A DNA stretch of 64,000 nucleotides from positions 744,001 through 808,000 of the forward strand of contig NZ_CP107917.1 of NCBI RefSeq assembly GCF_036014175.1, given 5' to 3'. Shown here one piece after another: positions 15,612 to 24,746 of the stretch (position 1 is the stretch's first letter; every line of letters begins with the position of its first letter). Source of the stretch: Streptomyces sp. NBC_00443 (GTDB lineage Bacteria; Actinomycetota; Actinomycetes; Streptomycetales; Streptomycetaceae). The notes beneath the pieces are model-generated. The model did not search any database, was not told where the DNA came from, and saw nothing but the letters and a program-made list of their open reading frames with translations. The position numbers were made by a program, and so were the translations under genes.

Positions 15612-16400
15612 GTGCGTATGCGCTTACTGGCCGCTCGACCGATCGCCGTGGCGGCCCTCACCCTGCTCGCGAGCGCGGTGGTCGTACCGTCCGCCCACTC
15701 GGCGGACCGGGACTACAAGGTGACCCTCACCACCAGCACCGACACCACCGACTTCGACCACCGCACGGTCGACCTGACCGGGACCCTGACCGGCCCGGAC
15801 GGGAAGCCCGCCGCGAACCACCCGGTCCAGCTCGAACAGTCCGTCCTGTTCAGGACCTGGAACCCGTGGGGCGACCCCATCGACCCGACGGAATGGGAGA
15901 CCCGCAGCCTGGGCACCGTCCGCACGGACGCCGAGGGGCACTTCAAGCTGGAGGACGTGCCGGCGGACCGCTGGGACGGCCGGCCGAGCCCCTATCTCAA
16001 CCCCCGCCACGAGGTGATGTTCCGTGCCATGTACGACACGGACACCCCCACCGACGGCCAGATGGCGTTCGCGGACGCGGAGGTGAGCGTCCAGCCCGTC
16101 GCGAGCTCGCTCAACTACCGGGTCAGCAACATCATCGTGCGCCCCGGTATGCGCCTGACCGTCACCGGCAAGGTCACCTGGCCCGCCGGGCACGGCCCGG
16201 TCGAGGGCACCCGGGTGTTCCTGCGGCAGTACTACGAGACCGAGTACAACGCGCAGGCCACCACGGACGCCGCCGGCAACTTCACGATCAACACCACGGT
16301 CCGCGGCTACGACAACGAGTTCGTGCTCTTCTCGGCGCCCAAGGACTACTACATATCGGGCGTGACCAAGGAGCTCCCGATCAAGAACATCACCCGGTGA
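15612..16400 (+). CDS. Secreted protein with Ig-like/carboxypeptidase-regulatory-like repeats
   Basis: Protein of 262 residues with a Sec signal peptide (VRMRLLAARPIAVAALTLL, cleavage after about AHSA). The mature part is beta-rich and appears to contain two related modules, each with a pattern like VDLTGTLTGPDGKPAANHPV ... TDAEGHFKL and LTVTGKVTWPAGHGPVEGT ... TTDAAGNFTI. This 'x-G-x-V-T...G-x-P...T-D-x-x-G-x-F' layout is that of Ig-like or CNA-B-type domains found in extracellular proteins. GTG at 15612 is chosen since ACGGAG lies 5 bp upstream; an ATG two codons later is possible. No enzymatic motif is visible. A terminator separates it from the convergent cellulase. Confidence 0.75.
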   Translation: MRMRLLAARPIAVAALTLLASAVVVPSAHSADRDYKVTLTTSTDTTDFDHRTVDLTGTLTGPDGKPAANHPVQLEQSVLFRTWNPWGDPIDPTEWETRSLGTVRTDAEGHFKLEDVPADRWDGRPSPYLNPRHEVMFRAMYDTDTPTDGQMAFADAEVSVQPVASSLNYRVSNIIVRPGMRLTVTGKVTWPAGHGPVEGTRVFLRQYYETEYNAQATTDAAGNFTINTTVRGYDNEFVLFSAPKDYYISGVTKELPIKNITR

Positions 16401-16418
16401 CACGAGCAGGTCATGGCC

Positions 16419-16455
16419 GTGAGCCCGCCACCGCACCTAGCGGCGGCGGGCTCAC
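16419..16455. terminator. Convergent hairpin terminator
   Basis: GTGAGCCCGCC and GGCGGGCTCAC (11-bp stem) plus an inner CCGC/GCGG extension close over a 5-nt loop between two convergent stops. Confidence 0.85.
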
Positions 16456-16470
16456 AGGCCTCGCGCCGGG

Positions 16471-18714
16471 CTATCCCTGGCCGGCCACGAAGGAGGCCAT
16501 CCGGGTCAGGGCGGAGTTCCAGTTGATCGTGTGCTCGTTCGTCGACCAGGACTGGATGTCGTCGATGTAGCAGAACTGGCCGACGCAGCCCTGGAGTCTG
16601 CTCTGTGCGTAGGGGTCCTGGATGCTGGAGTTCGGCCCGCCGGCGAGCGTGCCGACCGGCGGGTTCGGCTGGCTCGGGTCGAGCTGGTGGGCGTACCAAC
16701 GGGCGTGCTGGTTGCGGGAGTTGACCTCGCCGTAGCCGGTCACGTACGAGATGTTCAACGCGTTGCGGCCTAGCAGATAGTCCATGCTCTGCACGGCACC
16801 GTCGCGGTACTTCGAGGCACCCGTGATGTCGTAGGCGGACGCGATGACGACGGCGTTGTGCAGGATCTGGTGGTTCGATCCCCAGTCGTAGAGGTTCTCG
16901 GGCGGGGCGTAGGGCATGCCGTACGCCTGCGACCTCAGCGTGGCCAGGTAGCGGTCCGCTCCCCTGATCACGGACTGGCGCACCTTGTCCCGCCCGGGCA
17001 GTCTGCTCGGCACGGTCGCGAGGTCCAGCCGGGCCGCTGCCGCGGTCCTGGCCCAGTCGTAGCCGAGCGGGCCGAAGATGTCGGCTGTGTGGACCGGGGA
17101 GTTGAGGACGTGGTTCGCGAACTCCTTCTCGCCGGTGCTGAGATACAGCTCGGCCGCGGCCCAGTAGAACTCGTCGGTGACGTTGCTGTCGGCGTAGGTG
17201 CCGCCGCCGATGCCGTCGCTCTCGGAGGCGTACCGGTCGGGGTGCGCGAGCGCCGCGGACCAGGCCTTCCGTGCGGCGGCCAGGGTCTTCGCCGCGAACT
17301 CCTTGTCGTACGGCCGGTACAGGCGCGCCGCCTGTGCGGCCGTCGCCGCCAGGTTCAGGGTCGCCGCGGTGGACGGCGGATGCAGCTCACGCTTCTGCGG
17401 GTCGTCGCTCGGCAGCAGGGGCAGGCCCGTCCACTGCTCGTCGTGGATCTTGTGGTGCGCCATGCCGGCCAGCGGCTGACCCGCCGGCACCTGCATCTTC
17501 AGCAGGAACTCCAGCTCCCAGCGGACCTCGTCGAGGATGTCCGGCACCTTGTTGCCGCTCTCCGGGATGGCGAGCGTGCCGTCGCCCAGCTTCTTCGGCT
17601 CCCCGGTGCGGGCCAGCCGTTCGCGTTCGTAGGTGCTCAGCAGCTCCCACACGGAAATGCCGCCGTTGACAACGTACTTGCCGTGGTCGCCGGCGTCGTA
17701 CCAGCCGCCGGTGACATCGAGCCGGTAGTCGCAGACACCCGGCTGACAGGGCACCTCGCCGTCGCCCTGGTTGGGTGCGACGTCGACGTGTCCGGCGGGG
17801 CGAGCGTAGCCCGGGCGCAGATCGTCGCGGATCGCGATGCCGCTGCGCTGCGTGTAGTAGTACTTCACGGCGTCCAGGCGCAGTCGGTCGTAGGCGGCCG
17901 TCCCGATGCCGAAGGGTCGGCTCGTCTCCCCGTCGGCGACGAGCGTGAAGCCCTCACCCTGCTTGCGGTAGGTGCCGAAGTCGATGGAGTGGACGTTCTG
18001 CGCGGACGAGGCGTCGGTGCCGCGCGGCACGGTCCAGCCGTGCGCGACGACAGCACCGGAGGCGTTGTTGAGCTGCCAGGGCAGCTTCCCGGTCGCGCCG
18101 GTGACCAGCGTGGCGTTCTTCGGTCCGGCGGGCAGATAGGCGACCTGGTTCACCCGCACCCGGGGCCCGGTGTCCGGCTCGTACGCCTCGGGTGGGACAC
18201 CCCCCAGCAGCGACGCGTCGTCCAAGCAGAAGCGCCATGCGTCCGCGCTGCCGCCGAGCTGGAAGGCGACCTGGCCCTGCGGGGTGTCGACGGGCGAGGT
18301 GAAGGTGTACGCGTAGGAGTTCCCGGAGACGCTCAGTTGCGGCGTCACCTCGAAGTAGGTGTCGTACGGCGCCGCCGACAGGCCGACGATCGCCCGCACG
18401 GCATGCCCCTCGGGCGATCCCTTCGCGGTGAAGGAGAAACGGTACGACTCCCCCTTCACCAGGGAGATGTCGTTCTGTCCGACGGCCGCGTCCCAGGGGT
18501 TGGCGGTGCCGCCGGGCACGTCGGCGCAGAGCTGCCCGTCGGACAGGCCCGTGGTGACGTTGCTGCTCGTCCACCACGGCTCGGTGGTGGTGTCGAAGGT
18601 GCCGTTCTTGAGCTGCTCGACCTCATCGGCGCCGGCCGGGGCGGCCGGGAGTGCGGTGAGTCCCGCCGCCAGCAGGGCCGTCAGGGACAACAGGGTGGTT
18701 CTGCGTCGTTTCAC
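16471..18714 (-). CDS. GH9 endoglucanase (cellulase) with N-terminal CBM4/9-type domain
   Basis: Secreted protein of 747 residues: signal peptide ([11 protein letters not shown] ... PAGADE), a CBM4/9-like module of about 150 residues ([14 protein letters not shown] ... [17 protein letters not shown]), a short Ig-like domain of the CelD_N type ([20 protein letters not shown]) and a GH9 catalytic domain. The GH9 signatures are [11 protein letters not shown], with the nucleophile-assisting aspartates, and the C-terminal [13 protein letters not shown] with the general acid glutamate. It hydrolyses beta-1,4-glucan outside the cell. GTG at 18714 has GAGGAG 8 bp upstream; the open frame extends 33 codons further back but lacks a signal-like start. 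The CebR operator 40 bp upstream predicts cellobiose-dependent induction. Confidence 0.93.
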   Translation of the reverse strand: MKRRRTTLLSLTALLAAGLTALPAAPAGADEVEQLKNGTFDTTTEPWWTSSNVTTGLSDGQLCADVPGGTANPWDAAVGQNDISLVKGESYRFSFTAKGSPEGHAVRAIVGLSAAPYDTYFEVTPQLSVSGNSYAYTFTSPVDTPQGQVAFQLGGSADAWRFCLDDASLLGGVPPEAYEPDTGPRVRVNQVAYLPAGPKNATLVTGATGKLPWQLNNASGAVVAHGWTVPRGTDASSAQNVHSIDFGTYRKQGEGFTLVADGETSRPFGIGTAAYDRLRLDAVKYYYTQRSGIAIRDDLRPGYARPAGHVDVAPNQGDGEVPCQPGVCDYRLDVTGGWYDAGDHGKYVVNGGISVWELLSTYERERLARTGEPKKLGDGTLAIPESGNKVPDILDEVRWELEFLLKMQVPAGQPLAGMAHHKIHDEQWTGLPLLPSDDPQKRELHPPSTAATLNLAATAAQAARLYRPYDKEFAAKTLAAARKAWSAALAHPDRYASESDGIGGGTYADSNVTDEFYWAAAELYLSTGEKEFANHVLNSPVHTADIFGPLGYDWARTAAAARLDLATVPSRLPGRDKVRQSVIRGADRYLATLRSQAYGMPYAPPENLYDWGSNHQILHNAVVIASAYDITGASKYRDGAVQSMDYLLGRNALNISYVTGYGEVNSRNQHARWYAHQLDPSQPNPPVGTLAGGPNSSIQDPYAQSRLQGCVGQFCYIDDIQSWSTNEHTINWNSALTRMASFVAGQG

Positions 18715-18753
18715 GTCTGGGCTCCTCGGGGGAGGTACGGGTGACGCTCGGGG

Positions 18754-18767
18754 TGGGAGCGCTCCCA
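18754..18767. promoter_or_regulatory. CebR operator
   Basis: The 14-bp perfect palindrome TGGGAGCGCTCCCA equals the published consensus of CebR, the cellobiose/cellotriose-responsive LacI-family repressor of Streptomyces. It lies 40-53 bp before the GH9 start. The whole gap 18715-19039 holds no gene; the rest shows nothing else that I recognise. Confidence 0.92.
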
Positions 18768-19039
18768 GAGGCGGACGCCGCCCATGCTTGTTGGCGACAT
18801 GACACCCCGTCAACAGTCAGGGCGGGACTGGTGGAACCTCTTTCCGTCCCGACCGCTCACCGACTCAGTTCGTCGGCACCGCCACCTCGCTGATGCGCAC
18901 CGCCCCTCGCCCCTCTCCCCGGCACCGCGCAGTCAAGGGCTCCCGCGGACGTACCAGTACGGGAGAGTCGCCGACGCACTAGGCTGGAGCCCAGCTGACA
19001 CGCTTGTTCACCGTGAGTGTGCGCGTTGGAGTGGCGAGC

Positions 19040-21418
19040 ATGAGCCCGGAGTACCCGTTCGACGAGGCCGCGACGGCCCGGGCTGTCATCGACGACGACG
19101 GTGTGCTCGTCGAGTGGGGCGCCGGTGCCGAGCGGCTGCTGGGCCACCGGGCCGCCGAGGTCGTGGGTCGCCCGGCCGCTGAGCTGCTGGCCGACGGGCA
19201 GGGGGTCGACGCTCCGCCGGGCAACCGCTGGGACGGCATCCTCACCCTGCGCCGCCGCGAGGGCGGCACGCTGTCCGTGTGGGTGCTCGCCCACCGGGTA
19301 CGGCCGGAGCGTGGCGGCCCCTTTCGCTGGCTCGTGGTCACGCCGCTCGAAGGGCAGGGCCCACGCCCGCCGGACGACCCGCTGGACCATGTCGGGCTCC
19401 TCGAATCACCCTGCGCCATCGCGGTCTATGACGAGCGGCTCCGGCTGCGCAAGATCAACGCCGTCATGGCGGAGGTCCTGCAGCTCTCCGAGGAGCACGT
19501 ACGGGGGCTGCGGGCACCCGAGCTGACCGGCAGACGTCAGAGCTACGACATCGAGCGGCACCTCCTTCGCGTGCTCACCACGGGCCGGGGCACCGATGTG
19601 CGGACGTACATCCCGGTCGGAGGTGACCGGACGCACGCCTGGCTGGCCCGAATGGCCCCGATCACCGACGCCAAGGGGCGGGTGCGCGGCGTGTCCGTCG
19701 CCGCGCACGACTTCACCGAGCAGTACATGGCCCAGGAGCGACTGCAGCTGGTGAACGAGGCCAGCGTCCGCATCGGCACCACCCTCGACGTCACACGCAC
19801 GGCCCAGGAGCTGGCGGACATCTGTGTCCCCGCCCTCGCCGACTTCGTCAGCGTCGACCTGCTGGACCCGCCGGAGCACGGCGGCGAATCACCCACCGGC
19901 CGGCCGACCGCCCCGATCGGCCTGCGCCGGGCCGCCCACCGGTCCGTCAACACGGGCAACCCCGAAGCCGTGGTCAAGCCGGGCCATGTGGATGTGTACC
20001 CCGCCCCGTCGCCGCAGGCGGACGCGCTGCTGGCGGGCCACACCATCGTGGCCTCGACGTCGACCGACGACCTCGCGCAGTGGCTCGCCTGGGATCCCGA
20101 GCGCGCAGAGCGGATCAAGGCGTACGGCATCCACACCACCATGTCCGTGCCGATCCAGGCGCGTGGCACCACCCTCGGGGTCGCCGTGCTCAGCCGTTTC
20201 AAGAACCCCGAGCCGTTCACGCCCGACGACGTGCTGCTGGCCGAGGAGGTCACGGCACGCGCGGCCGTCTGCATCGACAACGCCCGCCGCTACTCCCGCG
20301 AACGGGAGACCGCCCTCGCCCTGCAGCGCAGCCTGCTGCCCCGGTCCCTGCCGCACACCGCCGCGCTCGAAGCGGCCTCGCGCTATCTCCCGGCGGCGCG
20401 CTCCGGCGTGGGCGGCGACTGGTTCGACGTGATCCCGCTGTCCGGGATGCGGGTGGCGATGGTCGTCGGGGACGTGGTCGGCCACGGCATCCAGGCCTCG
20501 GCCACCATGGGCAGACTGCGCACCGCCGTGCGCACCCTGGCCGACATCGACCTCGCGCCCGACGAGCTGCTGACCCACCTCGACGATCTGGTCGTACGGC
20601 TGTCCGACGAGGCGGGCACCGAGGGCAGCTCCGGCGACGTCGGCGCCACCTGCCTGTACGCCGTGTACGACCCGGTCTCCCGGCGCTGCACGCTGGCCCG
20701 GGCCGGGCACCCCGCGCCCGTCATGGTCCCGCCCGGCGGCGAACCGCGGGAGATCGAGCTGCCCGCGGGGCCACCCTTGGGCCTGGGCGGGCTGCCGTTC
20801 GAGTCCGCCGAGATCGAGCTGCGCGAGGGTACGGTGCTGTCCTTCTACACCGACGGCCTGATCGAGACCCGGGTGCGTGACGTCGACGCCAGCCACTCAC
20901 TCCTGTGCGAGGCGCTGGCGGCCTCCTCCGACTCGTTGGAAGAGACCTGCGACCGCGTCCTGAGCGCCCTGCTCCCGGCGGGAGGCGTCGCGGACGACGT
21001 GGCCCTGCTCCTGGCCCGCACTCAGGGGCTGCCCGCCTCCCGGGTCGCGACCTGGGACATCCCCGCGGACCCGGCGCTCGTCGCACCCATCCGCAAGCAG
21101 GTCCTGGAGCAGCTCGACATCTGGAATCTGAGCGAGGCGTCGTTCACGGCCGAGCTGGTGGTGAGCGAGCTGGTGACGAACGCCATCCGCTACGGCATCC
21201 ACCCCATTCGGCTCCGGCTGATCCATGACGCGCGGACGCTGATCTGCGAGGTGTCCGACACCAGCCACACGGCACCGCATCTGCGCCGTGCCAAGACGTT
21301 CGACGAGGGTGGCCGCGGGCTGCTGCTGGTCGCTCAGCTGACCCAGCGCTGGGGCAGCCGGCACACGCCGGACGGCAAGACGATCTGGGCGGAGATCGGG
21401 CTCCTCGGCGAGGGGTGA
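19040..21418 (+). CDS. PAS-PAS-GAF-SpoIIE phosphatase-HATPase regulatory protein (RsbU/RsbW-like fusion)
   Basis: Cytoplasmic protein of 792 residues. Two PAS-like segments (about 10-100 and 120-235), a GAF domain (about 245-415, with SVPIQARGTTLGVAVLSRF), a SpoIIE/PP2C-type phosphatase domain (about 430-640, with GGDWFDVIPL, VVGDVVGHGIQA and FYTDGLIE) and a C-terminal RsbW-type ATPase (about 660-790, N-box VSELVTNAIRYG and G-box DEGGRGLLLV) are visible. Such proteins combine the phosphatase that activates STAS antagonists with the kinase that inactivates them. The STAS proteins at 3406 and 52225 are possible partners but are not adjacent. The ATG at 19040 has GGAG 9 bp upstream; upstream GTG/TTG codons are also open. 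Confidence 0.9.
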   Translation: MSPEYPFDEAATARAVIDDDGVLVEWGAGAERLLGHRAAEVVGRPAAELLADGQGVDAPPGNRWDGILTLRRREGGTLSVWVLAHRVRPERGGPFRWLVVTPLEGQGPRPPDDPLDHVGLLESPCAIAVYDERLRLRKINAVMAEVLQLSEEHVRGLRAPELTGRRQSYDIERHLLRVLTTGRGTDVRTYIPVGGDRTHAWLARMAPITDAKGRVRGVSVAAHDFTEQYMAQERLQLVNEASVRIGTTLDVTRTAQELADICVPALADFVSVDLLDPPEHGGESPTGRPTAPIGLRRAAHRSVNTGNPEAVVKPGHVDVYPAPSPQADALLAGHTIVASTSTDDLAQWLAWDPERAERIKAYGIHTTMSVPIQARGTTLGVAVLSRFKNPEPFTPDDVLLAEEVTARAAVCIDNARRYSRERETALALQRSLLPRSLPHTAALEAASRYLPAARSGVGGDWFDVIPLSGMRVAMVVGDVVGHGIQASATMGRLRTAVRTLADIDLAPDELLTHLDDLVVRLSDEAGTEGSSGDVGATCLYAVYDPVSRRCTLARAGHPAPVMVPPGGEPREIELPAGPPLGLGGLPFESAEIELREGTVLSFYTDGLIETRVRDVDASHSLLCEALAASSDSLEETCDRVLSALLPAGGVADDVALLLARTQGLPASRVATWDIPADPALVAPIRKQVLEQLDIWNLSEASFTAELVVSELVTNAIRYGIHPIRLRLIHDARTLICEVSDTSHTAPHLRRAKTFDEGGRGLLLVAQLTQRWGSRHTPDGKTIWAEIGLLGEG

Positions 21419-21517
21419 CTCCTCGACTTGGGGTGACTACTCGTCCGGAAAACGGGGAGGCGTGACAGACATGGGACGTGCACGGACACTCCACCCCTTA
21501 CACCGAGCGACTCCCTC

Positions 21518-22156
21518 GTGCGCGCCGTCGCGCTGGTGGGCCTGCTGGCCGGCTGCGCCAACGGCGCCGACTCCACGGGCACCGCACAGACACCGGCCGG
21601 CACGAGCGACCGAACGACCGGACCGCCCACGGCCGGCACCGGGAGCCCCACGACCGGGCCCGGCACGACCGGACCTGCCACGACCGGTACGGGCCCCGCC
21701 GACACCGGCAGCCCCGTGACCCAGTCGGGCGCCGCCGCCCCGCGCTGCCACACCGCCGAGCTGCGCGCGAAAATCGGCCGCCCCAGTCCAGGGGCCGGAC
21801 AGCGCAACTTCCCGATCGTGCTGACCAACACGACCGACCGCACCTGCACGGTCCGTGGCTACCCGGGTGCCGCCTTCGTGGACGCGGCCGGCAAGCAACT
21901 CGGCCCGGACCCGAAGCGCTCCCCGGACACGCCGACGGCCGTCACGCTGGCCCCGGGCCGGAGCGCCTGGGCGGGGCTGTCCTTCGCCAGCCCCGAGATC
22001 AGCGGGGCCCGTACGGCCCTGCCGACGGCGCTGCTTGTGACGCCGCCCGACGAACGGGAGTCGATCGAGGTGGCGTGGACGGCCGGTGAGGTGCCCGTGG
22101 CCGGGAACGAGTCCTCAGTGCGACTGACGGTGTTCCAGCCCGGGACCGGTGGCTGA
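21518..22156 (+). CDS. DUF4232 lipoprotein
   Basis: Protein of 212 residues. A short hydrophobic segment with lipobox LLAGC near residue 11-15 is followed by a Thr/Gly/Pro-rich linker with repeated TTG-P units (about 20-75) and a DUF4232 domain (CHTAELRAKIG ... RNFPIVLTNTTDRTCTVRGYPG ... VTLAPGRSAWAGLSF). It would be anchored on the outer face of the membrane. The start is doubtful: GTG 21518 leaves a very short n-region with a single Arg, while the only good ribosome site (GGGGAGG) serves GTG 21462 in another frame. A frameshift in the signal-peptide region would explain this. The function of DUF4232 proteins is not known. Confidence 0.75.
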   Translation: MRAVALVGLLAGCANGADSTGTAQTPAGTSDRTTGPPTAGTGSPTTGPGTTGPATTGTGPADTGSPVTQSGAAAPRCHTAELRAKIGRPSPGAGQRNFPIVLTNTTDRTCTVRGYPGAAFVDAAGKQLGPDPKRSPDTPTAVTLAPGRSAWAGLSFASPEISGARTALPTALLVTPPDERESIEVAWTAGEVPVAGNESSVRLTVFQPGTGG

Positions 22157-22171
22157 TCAGTCGGTTCCGGC

Positions 22172-24418
22172 TCAGCGCCGGCCGCCACCGCCGTAGCCGC
22201 CGTAGCCGTAACCGCCATTCCCGCCGTAGCCGCCATAGCCGCCGGACCCCCCGTACCCTCCGCCGGACCAGCCGTTCTGGCCGTCCGACGAACAGGAGTA
22301 GGGGTAGTAGTAGCAGGACGCGTCGCTCGGGGTCGGGCTCGTCGCCGTCGGCTGCGATGCCGTCGGGGTCGCGGACGGGGTCGGCTCCGGCGTCGGCGTC
22401 TTCGACGGACGCGGGGTGGGGGTGGGGGTCGGGTCGGCCGTCTTCACCCTCTCCGCCTCCGAGTCCCAGTTGACGACCTCCAGCTGGAGCTCCGGCTTCG
22501 ACGTGTCGATCACCCAGTGCTGGGCGTCGCTGTCGTCCTCGCGGGTCTTGAGGACCAGCGCGCCCGAACCGTCGGTGGCGGCGGGGCTCAGGGCGAGGTC
22601 CTGGTTGAAGCGCGGGACCAGGGTGCCCTGGAGCGTGAAGTCGTAGCGGACGTTCTTGGTCGCGGAGTCGGTGGCACCCGTGCAGGGGGCCAGCCGGACG
22701 GAGTAGCCGAGGTGGGAGTCGAGGCAGAGATCGGGGTTCGCGCCGCTGCGCACCAGTCCGTCGGTCTCGTACGACCACTGCTGACCGGCCGCCGCCGAGG
22801 AGCATTTGGTGAGTTCGGTCTCCGCGTTCTTGACGGCCTTCCCGCCGACGACGCCGACGCAGAGCCCGGACCCGATGTTGTAGAGCCGGCCCTGCAGCTC
22901 GCCCTTCGCGGCCTCCGCGGCGCCCGCCCAGGAGGGGTTGCTGGTGGCGGAGCCCGTGCCGGGGCCCGGCGTCTCGGTGGGCCGGTCGGCCGCGGCCGGA
23001 GCGGAACCGTCTCCGGATCCGTTGGTGGACCAGATGACGAGCGGGAGGACGACGAGGGCGCTGACGGTCGCGACGGCCGCGGTGAGGTTGCGGCGCCGGG
23101 CGGCGCGGCGGGCGGCCTTGACGGCCACGCGTCCCGAGCAGGTGCGGGTGGCGGCGGAACGCGCGGCGGGGTCGGTTTCCCGAGCCGTCCTGCGGGCGGC
23201 CCTGCGGGTGGTTCGGGGGCCGGCCTCCGCGGGGGAGGAGACCATGTCCGGGGCGGCGAAGGACTCGGCGGCAGGGGCGAAGGGCTCGCCCGCCGCGGTG
23301 AAGGGCACACCGGCGGGGGCGGCGGGCTGTTCCGGGAAGGCCGGCGTCTCTGCGGCAGAGGCCGGCGACTCACCACCGGCGGCGAAGCTCTCTGCGGCAG
23401 GGGCACGGCGCCTTCGGCCCGCGGAGGCACGGGAATTCACCGGGGAAGCGGGAGCACTTCCCGGGGCGGCTCCCTGGACGGCAGCGGCATCTTCCGGTGG
23501 CGCGAAAGCGGCGGCTCCGTCCGCGAAGAACGACTCGCCGACGATCGGCGGTGCCGCGGCCGGCTCCGCCGCGGCCGGTGCCTCCGCCTGTCTCGCTCTC
23601 GACTCCAGATACTCCCGCGCACCCCAGCCGAGCACCGCCTCCGCGAGTGCGGCGCCGAGCCCGTCGTTGAAGAAGGCGAGCTGGCAGGCGGCCTCGCTGC
23701 AGTGCTCGCAGCGGTCCAGATGGCCGCGCAGGTCGGGGTCGACGTCGACGCCGCCGCGGCGGTACGTCACATCCAGCATCCGCAGGTACTGCCGGCACTC
23801 GTGCTCGGGGGCCAGCTCGCGGTGGACCTGGAGGCACTCCTCGCGCAACCGCTCGTTGGCGCGGCCCAGTTCGACGCGGGCGGACTCCGCGTCGAGGCCG
23901 AGCAGTCCGGCCGGCACGGCGAGCGGTTCGGCCTCGACCTCGGTGTGCCACATCAGGCAGCGGGCCGACTGGGGGAGCCGCTGGAAGGCCCCGGACAGCA
24001 GTCGGCGGTTCGCGGGCGGAAGCAGACGGGCGGCCACGAGCTCCGCGCCCTCCGCCTCGGACTGCAGCGCGGGGTGGAGCAGCTCCCGTCTGCGTTCGGT
24101 GTCCCACTCCGCCGCGATACGGCGCACGGTGACGAGGAGTTGGGGGCGCCACGCGGCCGTCGGTCCGGTCTGTCGCAGCGTTTCACCGAATAGCCGGGTG
24201 AATGCCGCGGTGGTGAGCATTCCCGCGGACCGGACGTCGGCGGTGCACAGCCGTGCGTAGGCGAATCCCGCTTCCCAGTGCCGGTCGAGGAGTTCACCGA
24301 CGGGGTGCAGCGCCGGTGTCACCCCCGTCCACTTCTTCAGTTCGGCGCTCAGTTGAGCATCCGTCACATCAAAGAGGCGGTCGTCGCTGGGGGAATTCGA
24401 CAGGCCTGCGTCACGCAC
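22172..24418 (-). CDS. Sigma-factor-like / zinc-finger / single-TM / ricin B-lectin protein with Gly-Tyr tail (paralog 2)
   Basis: Protein of 748 residues and paralog of the gene at 10150-11766. Shared landmarks are the sigma-like helical region, QSARCLMWHTEVEAEPLAVP, the H233-x3-C237-x2-C240 zinc motif (HLDRCEHC, same residue numbers in both), AEAVLGWGAREYL and the ricin motifs GQQWSYETDG and NPDLCLDSH. It differs by a long Ala/Pro/Glu linker before the transmembrane helix (about 445-463) and by a C-terminal extension of Pro-Thr repeats ending in a Gly/Tyr/Ser-rich tail of about 45 residues. GTG at 24418 is chosen for GGAGG 9 bp upstream; an ATG 30 bp earlier is possible. Function unknown; transmembrane signalling is plausible. 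Confidence 0.75.
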   Translation of the reverse strand: MRDAGLSNSPSDDRLFDVTDAQLSAELKKWTGVTPALHPVGELLDRHWEAGFAYARLCTADVRSAGMLTTAAFTRLFGETLRQTGPTAAWRPQLLVTVRRIAAEWDTERRRELLHPALQSEAEGAELVAARLLPPANRRLLSGAFQRLPQSARCLMWHTEVEAEPLAVPAGLLGLDAESARVELGRANERLREECLQVHRELAPEHECRQYLRMLDVTYRRGGVDVDPDLRGHLDRCEHCSEAACQLAFFNDGLGAALAEAVLGWGAREYLESRARQAEAPAAAEPAAAPPIVGESFFADGAAAFAPPEDAAAVQGAAPGSAPASPVNSRASAGRRRRAPAAESFAAGGESPASAAETPAFPEQPAAPAGVPFTAAGEPFAPAAESFAAPDMVSSPAEAGPRTTRRAARRTARETDPAARSAATRTCSGRVAVKAARRAARRRNLTAAVATVSALVVLPLVIWSTNGSGDGSAPAAADRPTETPGPGTGSATSNPSWAGAAEAAKGELQGRLYNIGSGLCVGVVGGKAVKNAETELTKCSSAAAGQQWSYETDGLVRSGANPDLCLDSHLGYSVRLAPCTGATDSATKNVRYDFTLQGTLVPRFNQDLALSPAATDGSGALVLKTREDDSDAQHWVIDTSKPELQLEVVNWDSEAERVKTADPTPTPTPRPSKTPTPEPTPSATPTASQPTATSPTPSDASCYYYPYSCSSDGQNGWSGGGYGGSGGYGGYGGNGGYGYGGYGGGGRR

Positions 24419-24519
24419 GGCGGCATTCCTCCGGAGGGCATGCGGCATTGAAGGTCCATACCAATGAGTATGCTCCGGACGCGGCTCTTGTGAAGCGCGG
24501 GCGCGGAGGGAGCGAGACA

Positions 24520-24550
24520 CACCTTTGCACAGGTCAGGGACAGAGAACAA
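24520..24550 (-). promoter_or_regulatory. Bipartite promoter-like element shared with ricin paralog 1
   Basis: On the minus strand TTGTT (24546-24550), a 13-nt gap and CTGTGCAAAGGTG (24520-24532) repeat the layout found at 11945-11975, about 100 bp before this gene's start. The rest of the gap 24419-24746 contains no gene. Confidence 0.5.
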
Positions 24551-24592
24551 CCGGTTCCAGTTTTTGCGCATTGCGTGCCGGGCGATCACTGT

Positions 24593-24607
24593 TTGACGAG
24601 CGGTCAA
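24593..24607. promoter_or_regulatory. Inverted repeat of unknown role
   Basis: TTGAC-gagcg-GTCAA is a perfect 5-bp inverted repeat in the AT-richer part of the gap upstream of ricin paralog 2. It could be an operator; no regulator is implicated. Confidence 0.3.
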
Positions 24608-24746
24608 TAAGCGGCCCGGGCATTGCGGCCTATCGGCAAGGCAATTGGAAACGGTATTCACTCAACACCCTTTCGGGCCGAACCCCGGGAACCATTGAGC
24701 AGGTGATCTCCGACTTTTTTGCCTGGTCATACGGATGCGAACACCT

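Noticed and set aside
16858..18744. Plus-strand frame of about 600 codons opposite the GH9 gene
   Set aside because: No recognisable motif, Val/Arg/Gly-rich, while the minus strand carries complete GH9 signatures.
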